DNA of 5,800 nucleotides from Planctomycetaceae bacterium (GCA_002685335.1 NYWY01000033.1:1-5800); one strand, 5' to 3'; shown: positions 1 through 5,800, counted from the first letter of the stretch. Notes: generated by a model from the letters alone, not told the origin. Numbers and translations: made by a program.

Positions 1-571
1 CGTCACCGTCGAGGTCGAGGCTCTCACCGAACTGGATGTCGCTGTCGTCGGGGAAGAAGTTCTGATTGCAGTCGACATTCCCCACTTCGATGATCGAGTG
101 CAGAAGGTTCTTCCCGTCCCTGTTCGAGGTGGGGTCGCCGGGGAACCAGAGGCCGCTCGGCGTCATGTAGGCCTGGTTGCGTTCGGGGACCTCGTCGGGG
201 TCCGCGGTGCCCCACGATTCGAAGGTTCGGAACTCCCCGGTCGCCCATCGCCAGTCGCCGTCGGTCACCCGGTCGCTGAAGCCGATCCAGCACCACCGAG
301 GCACACCGTTCCACATGGAGAGGGCCTGGATCACGGCGCTCTGTTCCGCGAACGACTCGAAGACAACCAGTTTTCCGTCGAGGGATTCTGCAACCGACTC
401 GGCCTCGTCCACGGTCGATGGCGAGAGGAGGTAGTACTCGTGTGTACTGCTGGGTATCACCACCGGGCCCGCGATGATCTCGGGACCGCCCGATGCCAGG
501 GCGGCTGAGGTCATCAGAATCGAGGCCGCCGCAGCGACCCGGGAATGATCTCGCAGAAAGTTAAGACTCAT
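1..571 (-). CDS. Secreted C-type-lectin-like protein with DCNxNxxPD motif (partial, 3' end off window)
   Basis: About 190 codons are visible, open through the left edge. The N-terminus looks like a Sec signal peptide: a charged start (MSLNFLRDHSR), an Ala/Ile/Leu-rich core at about residues 12-24, and an A-L-A cleavage site at 24-26. Residues about 44-165 resemble a C-type lectin fold: EYYLLSPSTVDEAESVAESL, then GKLVVFESFAEQSAV, WIGFSDRVTDGDWRWATGE at 95-113, FESW at 117-120 and a late IIEVG strand. The usual EPN/QPD and WND sugar/calcium triplets are not obvious, so sugar binding is unproven. From about residue 166 comes VDCNQNFFPDDSDIQFGES and a further Asp-rich stretch, like the Asp/Asn loops of planctomycete exoproteins. 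It probably acts outside the cytoplasm. ATG at 571 is chosen because it leads directly into the signal peptide; an in-frame ATG at 577 would add two residues. No clear Shine-Dalgarno sequence precedes either. The domain call rests on motif pattern only, and the missing C-terminus may hold more repeats or an anchoring signal. Confidence 0.8.
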   Translation of the reverse strand, partial: MSLNFLRDHSRVAAAASILMTSAALASGGPEIIAGPVVIPSSTHEYYLLSPSTVDEAESVAESLDGKLVVFESFAEQSAVIQALSMWNGVPRWCWIGFSDRVTDGDWRWATGEFRTFESWGTADPDEVPERNQAYMTPSGLWFPGDPTSNRDGKNLLHSIIEVGNVDCNQNFFPDDSDIQFGESLDLDGD

Positions 572-625
572 GACCATCGATGTCCGGAACGAGGATGGAT
601 TTGCAAAGGTGACTGGAGCGACTCA

Positions 626-653
626 AGTGTAGCGGTCGCGAAGCAGGTTTCCA
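626..653 (-). promoter_or_regulatory. Candidate sigma70-type promoter for the lectin-like gene
   Basis: Read on the minus strand, TGGAAA (653-648) lies 16 bases before TACACT (631-626). Each matches four of six consensus positions. Transcription would start near 619, giving a 5' leader of about 45 bases to the ATG at 571. The surrounding bases are less GC-rich than the genes. This is a by-eye match only; planctomycete promoters are poorly characterised. Confidence 0.3.
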
Positions 654-694
654 GAAAAGTTTCATTTCGGACGGCACGTGGGGATTCAATCGAA

Positions 695-724
695 TTTTGG
701 GCGATGTCGCGGTGCGGATATTCT
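695..724 (+). promoter_or_regulatory. Weak candidate promoter for the rightward unknown gene
   Basis: TTTTGG (695-700) is followed after 18 bases by TATTCT (719-724). A start point about seven bases on would fall on the ATG at 731, implying a leaderless mRNA from that codon or a leader of about 21 bases for the ATG at 752. The -35 match is poor, and this is offered only as the best candidate in the gap. Confidence 0.18.
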
Positions 725-730
725 CAGTTC

Positions 731-1963
731 ATGCCGGAAAACAGATTAGATATGGACGCGGCGATCGAATTCCCGGAAGAGGCCGCGAAGGCGTTGGGCG
801 ATTTGAAAAGTGACCTCTCGGGGCTGTTCAAAAGATGTGACCAGCTCGTCGGAACCCGGCCGATCGACATCTCCCGAGGTCTTCGAATCGACATGAAGCT
901 TGCTTGGAAGATCGCTCATCTCGTCGAGGGGGCGCGGCCGTTCGACTCCGCGAGGCACCTGCCCGGGGTCGCAGGAATGGGGATCTTCCTCGCCGGGGCG
1001 ACCGATCAGGGCGCCGACCTCGCCGATGTGCGTCGAGTGTCGGAGTCGTTCGCGGCCGTCGAGAAGGTCATTGCACGACGCTGCGGGAGCCGAAGGGTCT
1101 TCCTTGCCATGGTCGAGGCGATCCTCGAGACCGAGGATCGGATTCCCGCCGTGGTGGATCGAAAGAAGTTCTTCGAGGGATCCCGTTCCGTCTGGGGCTT
1201 GAAAGCCGATCTCATTCATCGGATGGACGTGCTTCACCCCGGTCAATTCAAGGATCTCCTCGATTGCGTGACCATTCGGACGCTGGCTGGAACTCGTCGA
1301 ATTCGTGGCGGGGTGCCGCTCGTCCTTCCGCGTCTTCAGGTCATCGATGATCGAGGAGTGGAGAACCGGAGCAGCCTCCTCGGGCCCTTGGATGAAGACG
1401 TTCGAGCGGGTGAGTTCCCGATCGTTCGATCGCTTTGCGACGGTCCGATTCCTTCCTTCGGCATCCAGACGCGCGAGGAGGGAATGCTCTTCGAGGCGCC
1501 GCCGCTCGATGGAGCGGATCCCTCGAGCTTCACGGTGGTGGCGGGAGAGGTGCTCCGGGCCGCGCAGCCGACCAGGGTTCAGGGTGACTCCCACGGCATC
1601 TTTCAGTTGATGCGCTTCCGCATCCCCGCCTCGATTGCGATCTTCGACGTGCTGGTCCACCAATCGCTGGCCGAGCCCGGCGTCGAGCCCGACGCCTATC
1701 TCGCAAGTGAACTGAATGACTCGGCGAGCGTCATCCACAACGTCCGGCGGGTTCGGCTTCCGATCGGGATTCGTCACCGCGAGGTCGAGATGAACGAGGT
1801 CCCTGCGCTCGACTCGAAAGGTGGCATCGGGGAGCGACTCGAGATCGCCATGAAGGCCGCGGACTGCCGGCGTGAGGACTTCCGCTGGTTCCGCCTCGAG
1901 GCGGAGTACCCACCCATCTGCAGTGTCATGGCCTTCGAGTGCGAGCAACCCTCTTCCGGCTGA
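731..1963 (+). CDS. Conserved-looking cytosolic protein of unknown function (about 410 aa)
   Basis: I do not recognise this family. The protein is about 410 residues, with no signal peptide and no membrane segment, so it is probably cytosolic. Residues about 48-132 look alpha-helical, with a compact block DMKLAWKIAHLVEG at 54-67, then RHLPGVAGMGIFLAGA at 75-90. Residues about 150-410 look mixed alpha/beta, including GLKADLIHRMDVLHPGQFK at 156-174, a Val/Leu-rich strand set at 190-206, and a C-terminal block DFRWFRLEAEYPPICSVMAF at 383-402 that reads like a packed domain edge. The bias toward G or C at third codon positions, and a balanced composition unlike the Arg/Ser/Pro-rich opposite frames, support coding. 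The frame is open from 545, but the 545-730 part is AT-richer and poor in codon bias, so the start is more likely ATG 731 or ATG 752 (GGAAAA 735-740 lies upstream of the latter). The N-terminal block might be a regulatory or DNA-binding helical domain, but no diagnostic motif is seen. It stands alone on the plus strand between two minus-strand units. Confidence 0.75.
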   Translation: MPENRLDMDAAIEFPEEAAKALGDLKSDLSGLFKRCDQLVGTRPIDISRGLRIDMKLAWKIAHLVEGARPFDSARHLPGVAGMGIFLAGATDQGADLADVRRVSESFAAVEKVIARRCGSRRVFLAMVEAILETEDRIPAVVDRKKFFEGSRSVWGLKADLIHRMDVLHPGQFKDLLDCVTIRTLAGTRRIRGGVPLVLPRLQVIDDRGVENRSSLLGPLDEDVRAGEFPIVRSLCDGPIPSFGIQTREEGMLFEAPPLDGADPSSFTVVAGEVLRAAQPTRVQGDSHGIFQLMRFRIPASIAIFDVLVHQSLAEPGVEPDAYLASELNDSASVIHNVRRVRLPIGIRHREVEMNEVPALDSKGGIGERLEIAMKAADCRREDFRWFRLEAEYPPICSVMAFECEQPSSG

Positions 1964-1981
1964 GCCGCGGATCCGAAGAGG
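1950..1981. terminator. Hairpin across convergent gene ends; possible bidirectional terminator
   Basis: CCTCTTC (1950-1956) pairs perfectly with GAAGAGG (1975-1981). Inside it CGGC (1957-1960) pairs with GCCG (1964-1967) around a TGA loop, which is the stop codon of the plus-strand gene; seven bases (1968-1974) bulge out on one side. The structure sits between the stop codons of two convergent genes, where a shared terminator would be expected. There is no T-tract on either strand, so classical intrinsic termination is not supported. Confidence 0.33.
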
Positions 1982-1985
1982 ACGG

Positions 1986-2909
1986 TCAGGTGGGCCACCC
2001 GAACGCGGACAGATCGAGTCCGATTCTCGATGACAGCCGGCGATTGGAGGCTGGAAGATCCAGGTCCGAGAGGCTTTTTTCGATGATTCGATCGGCGTGG
2101 GCTCGCCGGCGGGTCTCGCCGGACTCGGTGGCGATTCGACCAATGGCGCGGGCGAAGCGTCGTCCGGGGTCGGCGAGGCGTGGGAAGGGTGGAGCTCGAT
2201 GCAGGGAACTCCGGACCGCAAGCAGGTTGACGCGTCTCAAAACCGCCGCTTCCAACAGGGGTGGTGCTGAAAAGATCGGTCCCGTGTCGGGCGGCGGCGG
2301 AAGCGGAATCTTCGAGAATTCCTCGACCCGTGCCAGGTGTCGTGCGGGGTCTTCGCGAAGGCCCTCGAACGGCAGTACCAGGACGTTCTCGGCCCCGAAG
2401 ACCCGGTCGAGCAGGTCCACGAAGCGATCGAACTCGAGGAACCCGGGATCGAAGGATGGAAGTCGGTGGTCGCCCGAATCCAGTGGGCGGAGGAAGTCCT
2501 CGATCCCGCTGATTCCTCCGATCCGGATCTGCTGGAGCCAGATCGAGCGCACGAGGGCATGCTGCTCGCGGACGACGAGCAGGATCCGGGCCTCGGGTAC
2601 GAGGCTCGCGAGTCGTTGCACATTTCGTTCGGCGTCGCTCCACCCCGATGCGGGGTTCCCGCTGAAGCGTTCATTCGAGATGATCACGGACGACCCTCGA
2701 TGATCGACCTCGGCGATCCGATCATGGATCCACCGGCGGGTCGAGTCGGCGTCGAAGTCGAGTTCCCGCGGAAGCACGATGCGGGCGGCGGATTCCGCCC
2801 GATCCGGGAGCGTGTTGAAGGGGCGGCCGTCACGTCCGTCAAGCACATGCTGCTGGAACCAGGTGGAGCCGGTTCGATGCAGTCCGAGATGAATCAACGG
2901 TCGTTTCAC
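1986..2909 (-). CDS. Sulfotransferase family protein (PAPS-dependent)
   Basis: Predicted to transfer a sulfate group from PAPS to a hydroxyl or amino group of a glycan, lipid or other acceptor; the acceptor cannot be read from sequence. It is 307 residues, a usual size for single-domain sulfotransferases. Near the N-terminus, HLGLHRTGSTWFQQHVL (residues 7-23) matches the 5'-phosphosulfate-binding loop, with HRTGSTW in place of the common PKSGTTW. Residues 109-124, ILLVVREQHALVRSIW, match the 3'-phosphate-binding strand and helix, with R114 and S122 as the expected Arg and Ser. ISNERF at 77-82 may be the active-site strand. The C-terminus SNRRLSSRIGLDLSAFGWP is of the type seen at the end of bacterial sulfotransferases. 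There is no signal peptide or membrane segment, so it is probably cytosolic. The start is GTG at 2909, which overlaps the TGA of the DUF2304-like gene in a GTGA quartet, with GAGG about ten bases upstream. It is the last gene of the three-gene unit, and translational coupling is likely. Confidence 0.85.
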   Translation of the reverse strand: MKRPLIHLGLHRTGSTWFQQHVLDGRDGRPFNTLPDRAESAARIVLPRELDFDADSTRRWIHDRIAEVDHRGSSVIISNERFSGNPASGWSDAERNVQRLASLVPEARILLVVREQHALVRSIWLQQIRIGGISGIEDFLRPLDSGDHRLPSFDPGFLEFDRFVDLLDRVFGAENVLVLPFEGLREDPARHLARVEEFSKIPLPPPPDTGPIFSAPPLLEAAVLRRVNLLAVRSSLHRAPPFPRLADPGRRFARAIGRIATESGETRRRAHADRIIEKSLSDLDLPASNRRLSSRIGLDLSAFGWPT

Positions 2910-3292
2910 GGATCGAAAGCCTCGGCTTCCGTCGCATTCCTACGGATCCGGCCTCGGCCATCTCCGGACGACGCCTCGAGGATGGCGAGATGACGAACCA
3001 GCAGCGTGAGCTCGCGTCGTACCTTGCGAAGTCGCAGGTAGAAGACCACGAATCCCTGGAACACCACGATCGCGACGAGGTAGACGATCAGATCCGTCCC
3101 GCGGCTGATTCCGATCGCCTGGGCGAGCCTGGTGGTCTGGTTCGGATCGAGGGCCGCGAGGATTCCCGCGACCGAGATGATCATGATGATCACCGCGGCC
3201 GGACGACCGATCGATCGCCGGAACCCGCCGATCACGCTGAAGAGGCCGAGGCATCCGAGGGTGGAGATCAGGAGGATTTGGAAAGTGGTCAT
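2906..3292 (-). CDS. DUF2304-like small membrane protein
   Basis: A 128-residue protein with three hydrophobic segments at about residues 4-22, 33-49 and 67-86, followed by a basic, probably cytosolic tail (RLRKVRRELTLLVRHLAILE). The pattern ALDPNQTTRLAQAIGISRG, then TDLIVYLVAIVV, and the late 'LTLLVRHLAILE' block match my recollection of the DUF2304 family, which is often encoded beside GT2 glycosyltransferases. The biochemical role is not established. By analogy with the small DPM2/DPM3 subunits of dolichol-phosphate-mannose synthase, it may anchor or activate the soluble GT2 enzyme; this is inference. The start is ATG 3292, with CAGG eight bases upstream. The gene overlaps the GT2 stop by ATGA and the sulfotransferase start by GTGA, so all three genes are probably made from one message. 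The Ser/Gly/Arg-rich last 20 residues look disordered. Confidence 0.82.
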   Translation of the reverse strand: MTTFQILLISTLGCLGLFSVIGGFRRSIGRPAAVIIMIISVAGILAALDPNQTTRLAQAIGISRGTDLIVYLVAIVVFQGFVVFYLRLRKVRRELTLLVRHLAILEASSGDGRGRIRRNATEAEAFDP

Positions 3293-4053
3293 CCGGCGAA
3301 CCTGCCAATGAGGTAATGGAGGAGGATTCGGAAGCTCCCGGTCCAGCGCTGACCTTTGTTGCGAGCGTAGTCGCTATATCGGATGGTGACTGGATATTCC
3401 CGCACCCGGGCTCCGCTTCGGGCGATGAGATCGATGATTTCGCTGGCATGGGCCATGCGATCGGCGGTGATTTCGATCGACGTCGCCGCTTCCCGCGAGA
3501 GCACTCTCAGGCCGTTGTGCACGTCGTTGAGGCGTACCCCGCTCACGACGCGATGGAAGAGGACCGCGGACCGCAGCAGGATCCGTCGAGTGGCCGGGAT
3601 CTCGGAGACGTCGCCGGCGAAGCGGTTCCCCAGGGCGATGTCGCACTCGTCTCCGGCGACACCGGCGACCATCTTCTGCAGATCTTCGAGCCGATGTTGG
3701 CCGTCAGCGTCGAAATGGGCAATACGTCGAGCCCCCTGCGCGATGGCGTAGTCCGTACCGGTCTGGAGGGCGGCCCCCTGACCGCGATTGAGGAAGTGAC
3801 GCAGGGCATGCGGGGCGCAGTCTTGCAGGACGTCCCAGGTTCGATCCGACGACCCGTCGTCGACGGCCACCACATTCTTGAAGCATGGGGTGATCGAGCC
3901 GATGACCTCCCTGATCGCCTCGGCTTCGTTGAAGACGGGAATGACGACCCAGGTCTCATCCGCGATGGCCGATTCGAGGACGTTGTTCGCGTCCGGATAT
4001 CTCTCGGTGGCTGGCATTCGCATGAGATCAACGTAACCTGAAACGAGATTCAT
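3289..4053 (-). CDS. GT2 glycosyltransferase, polyprenyl-phosphate sugar synthase type
   Basis: Predicted to move a sugar from a nucleotide-sugar to a polyprenyl phosphate (or directly onto a glycan) at the inner face of the membrane. The 254-residue protein has a GT-A fold: WVVIPVFNEAEAIREVI at 35-51, VAVDDGSSDRTWDVL at 62-76 (D65/D66 for nucleotide binding), LNRGQGAALQTGTDYA at 88-103, HFDADGQH at 113-120 (the DxD metal site), GNRFAGD at 142-148, and NDVHNGLRVLSREA at 176-189. This set is typical of the DPM1/DPG-synthase-like branch. It ends soon after 'YSDYARNKGQRW' and has no C-terminal membrane helices, unlike ArnC/GtrB types, which suggests it relies on the adjacent DUF2304-like protein for membrane contact. 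ATG 4053 is preferred, with GGGAG 11 bases upstream. A TTG at 4071 would add six residues, and ATG 4023 or 4017 would trim a poorly conserved N-terminus. It is the first gene of the unit. The donor sugar cannot be told from sequence. Confidence 0.88.
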   Translation of the reverse strand: MNLVSGYVDLMRMPATERYPDANNVLESAIADETWVVIPVFNEAEAIREVIGSITPCFKNVVAVDDGSSDRTWDVLQDCAPHALRHFLNRGQGAALQTGTDYAIAQGARRIAHFDADGQHRLEDLQKMVAGVAGDECDIALGNRFAGDVSEIPATRRILLRSAVLFHRVVSGVRLNDVHNGLRVLSREAATSIEITADRMAHASEIIDLIARSGARVREYPVTIRYSDYARNKGQRWTGSFRILLHYLIGRFAG

Positions 4054-4064
4054 GCATCGCCGAT

Positions 4065-4069
4065 CTCCC
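4065..4069 (-). promoter_or_regulatory. Ribosome-binding site supporting the GT2 start at 4053
   Basis: On the minus strand GGGAG is followed after 11 bases by ATG 4053. The spacing is slightly long, but this is the best purine-rich match near any candidate start, and it argues against the TTG at 4071, whose own first bases overlap this motif. Confidence 0.35.
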
Positions 4070-4099
4070 AATCACGCCCCGGTATCGTTCCTTCGATCC

Positions 4100-5800
4100 A
4101 TGCAGACGGTAGAAACGAATCCGAATCGGACGGCGGACGGCGGCCCGGTGGCCCGATTCGGGCCGGGCGGATGGTGGATCGCCGGGCTGGTGGGCGTGAT
4201 CGTCCTGGTCGTGTTTCACGGTGCCCTGCAGGGGGACTTCGTCTACGACGACTTTCCGAGGATCGTCGAGTCTGAGAGTGGGTTGACGACGTTGTGGCCA
4301 CCGTCGTGGCTCTTCGACGGCCAGCGACCGGTGGTACGACTCTCCCTCGTGTTGAATCACCGAGCGGGGGAGCTTGATCCGTTCGGGTATCACGTATTCA
4401 ACTTGCTCCTTCACGCCGCGGCCGCCGTGCTCGTCTGCCTCGTGGTCTTCGAGGGAGCCCGCCGGCTCGCGCAGCGTGGCATCGCAACGGGTTCGAGACG
4501 GAGCCGACTCCTCGTCGCCGCGGCCGTGTCGCTCCTCTGGGCGCTGCACCCCGTCCAGACCTCCACCGTCACCTACGTGATCCAACGCGCGGAGTCGCTC
4601 GCAGGCTTCTTCTCCCTCCTCGCGGTGTATGCGCTTCTTCGAGGCGATCGCTCCCACCGGATTTCGACCGGTGTGATCGTGATCGCCTCGGTGGTGTTGG
4701 CACTCGGTGCCAAGCCCTCGGCGGTCATACTGCCGGCGATGCTGCTGGTCGTGGACTGGTCGATCCTCACCGGGCGTCTCGGAGAGACGCTGCGTCGTCG
4801 CGGCCTGATGCACCTCGCGGCATGGTCCTGCCTGGGTGTGTTGTTCGCGACCGGAGCGGTCTCCTCGCTCTGGCGGAGTGAGGGGATCGCCGGAGTCGGC
4901 TTCACGCAGGCGGGGTCGACTCCATTGCAATACGCAGCCTCGCAAATCTCCGCGGCGGCGATCTACGCGAAGATCGCCGTCGATCCATCGGCGATGAGCA
5001 TCGATCACGGTGCCGATGTTCTCCGCCCCGGCTGGACCCGGCCGGTGGGTGTCGTGATCGTCCTGTCCATGATCGGCCTCGCGATCGGCGGGTTCGCGCG
5101 GAATCGCTGGTGGTGGTGCCTGCCTGCGACCGCGATGTTGGTGATGATTCCGACGTCCAGCATCGTGCCACTGGCCGATCCCGTGGCGGATCAACGCCTT
5201 CATCTCTCGCTGTTGCCGGTGATCATCGGGGTTGTCGTACTTGCTCGGCAGCTGGTCGTCCGGCTTCCTGCCGGGGCGACCCGGCCCGCGGGAATCGTGC
5301 TCGCGATCCTGTTCATCGCCGTGCTCGCCACCGAGGCCGCAGCGGTCCGGGCGCGGAACGCCGATTACGCGGATCCCCGTCGGCTCTGGGACGAGGTCGT
5401 CGCTCGAAGGCCCGATCATGTTCGGGGGCTGGTGAACCGAGCCGCGGTCGCCCTGCGCGAGGATCGATACGTGGACGCGTCACGCGATCTCCGGGCCGCG
5501 GGGGACCTGCAGCCCGGAAACCCGGTCGTGATCATGAATCTCGCGGTGCTCGACCTTCGTGACGGGCGTGCGGAGGATGCGCTCCGTCGCCTCGACGTCG
5601 TCGGATCCGTTGGTCGCGAGGATCCGCTGTTGCACGCGGCCCGGGCCGATGCGCTGCGTGATCTCGGGCGATTCGAGGAGGCGGTCGCGGCCTGCGAGGC
5701 GGCGCTCCTCATCGAACCGGCCAACGTGCGGATCCGCATCGTCATGGGCAATGCCCTGGCGGAGTGCGGGCGACTCGCCGACGCGGCGACGGTCTTCCGA
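4100..5800 (+). CDS. TMTC-like GT-C membrane glycosyltransferase with TPR repeats (partial, 3' end off window)
   Basis: 567 codons are visible, open through the right edge. It is predicted to be a polytopic membrane enzyme that uses a lipid-phosphate sugar to glycosylate protein or glycan acceptors outside the cytoplasm. The first membrane segment (about residues 25-43) is followed by GDFVYDDFPRIV; D50/D51 occupy the catalytic Asp position of GT-C enzymes. Next come RPVVRLSLVLNH (76-87) and FGYHVFNLLLHA (95-106), a pair of motifs characteristic of TMTC proteins, then LLWALHPVQTSTVTYVIQRAESLAGFF (145-171, long motif) and AKPSAVILP (204-212). TPLQYAASQISAAAIYAKI (274-292) with DPSAMSIDHG corresponds to the central DUF1736-type region. 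SSIVPLADPVADQRLHLSL (353-371) is the late conserved loop. Further membrane helices lie at about 193-220, 237-256, 315-333, 337-352, 368-386 and 397-413. From about residue 425 the protein turns into TPR-like helix pairs (about 428-474, 476-509, 510-542, 543 onward), which continue past the window. ATG 4100 places the N-terminus before a short Gly/Pro-rich tail; an in-frame ATG at 4052 would add 16 residues. No clear Shine-Dalgarno sequence precedes 4100. The gene is divergent from the GT2 operon. Confidence 0.85.
   Translation, partial: MQTVETNPNRTADGGPVARFGPGGWWIAGLVGVIVLVVFHGALQGDFVYDDFPRIVESESGLTTLWPPSWLFDGQRPVVRLSLVLNHRAGELDPFGYHVFNLLLHAAAAVLVCLVVFEGARRLAQRGIATGSRRSRLLVAAAVSLLWALHPVQTSTVTYVIQRAESLAGFFSLLAVYALLRGDRSHRISTGVIVIASVVLALGAKPSAVILPAMLLVVDWSILTGRLGETLRRRGLMHLAAWSCLGVLFATGAVSSLWRSEGIAGVGFTQAGSTPLQYAASQISAAAIYAKIAVDPSAMSIDHGADVLRPGWTRPVGVVIVLSMIGLAIGGFARNRWWWCLPATAMLVMIPTSSIVPLADPVADQRLHLSLLPVIIGVVVLARQLVVRLPAGATRPAGIVLAILFIAVLATEAAAVRARNADYADPRRLWDEVVARRPDHVRGLVNRAAVALREDRYVDASRDLRAAGDLQPGNPVVIMNLAVLDLRDGRAEDALRRLDVVGSVGREDPLLHAARADALRDLGRFEEAVAACEAALLIEPANVRIRIVMGNALAECGRLADAATVFR

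Noticed and set aside
98..508. 136-codon plus-strand frame within the lectin-like gene
   Set aside because: The opposite strand gives a signal peptide, CTLD-like pattern and DCNxN motif in one continuous frame, which is far better supported.
545..730. N-terminal extension of the unknown plus-strand gene
   Set aside because: The bases are AT-richer, codon use is unlike the rest, and the extension would cover the lectin-like gene's start and promoter. ATG 731 or 752 is the better start.
746..2221. Long open frame (491 codons) on the minus strand
   Set aside because: It lies opposite the unknown gene and overlaps the sulfotransferase in another frame. Its composition is low-complexity (Arg/Pro/Ser/Glu), with no domain-like pattern. 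Such antisense frames are common in GC-rich DNA.
1774..2643. 289-codon minus-strand frame and other frames overlapping the sulfotransferase
   Set aside because: Arg/Pro/Ser-rich shadow translation of the sulfotransferase region, without recognisable motifs.
2337..2993. 218-codon plus-strand frame opposite the sulfotransferase
   Set aside because: Acidic antisense shadow; the sulfotransferase frame has the PAPS-binding motifs.
3176..3193. Local GATGATCATGATGATC repeat that looks like an operator palindrome
   Set aside because: It encodes the Ile/Met run of the second membrane segment of the DUF2304-like protein, so codon repetition explains it.
3316..4041. 241-codon plus-strand frame opposite the GT2 gene
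   Set aside because: Antisense shadow; the minus strand carries every GT2 motif in order.
4028..5419. Long open frame (463 codons) on the minus strand
   Set aside because: It mirrors the TMTC-like gene on the opposite strand, is extremely rich in Arg, Asp, His and Gly with no hydrophobic core, and conflicts with the clear motifs on the plus strand.

Overview
The window is GC-rich DNA, densely packed with genes and probably from the phylum Planctomycetota (Phycisphaerae-like by overall impression). The best clue is the secreted protein at the left edge, whose C-terminal part carries an Asp/Asn-rich 'DCNxNxxPD' calcium-loop-like motif that I associate with planctomycete extracellular proteins. 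A TMTC-like membrane glycosyltransferase with TPR repeats and weak Shine-Dalgarno sequences also fit. The taxonomic call is an inference, because the window holds no marker gene.

Layout, left to right. (1) Positions 1-571, minus strand: the 5' part of a secreted C-type-lectin-like protein that runs off the left edge. (2) Positions 572-730: a comparatively AT-rich divergent intergenic region with a candidate promoter facing the lectin gene and a weaker one facing right. (3) Positions 731-1963, plus strand: a cytosolic protein of about 410 residues that I do not recognise. (4) Positions 1964-1985: a 22-base convergent gap, with a hairpin spanning both stop codons. (5) Positions 4053 down to 1986, minus strand: a tight three-gene operon in the order GT2 glycosyltransferase, small DUF2304-like membrane protein, sulfotransferase. 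Each junction is a 4-base stop/start overlap. (6) A short divergent gap, then from 4100 (or 4052) to the right edge, plus strand: a polytopic GT-C glycosyltransferase of the TMTC type with C-terminal TPR repeats, cut off by the window end.

How the genes may work together (inference). The GT2 enzyme resembles dolichol/polyprenyl-phosphate sugar synthases and lacks its own membrane segments, so the DUF2304-like protein could be its membrane partner. The divergent GT-C enzyme has the 'YDD' motif and the features expected of a transferase that uses lipid-phosphate sugars on the outer face of the membrane. The sulfotransferase could decorate the resulting glycan. Together this reads as a small cell-envelope or secreted-protein glycosylation and sulfation locus. 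The lectin-like exoprotein is either a client or a neighbour by chance. No RNA gene, CRISPR array, insertion sequence or attachment site was seen, and no gene-free stretch exceeds 300 bases.
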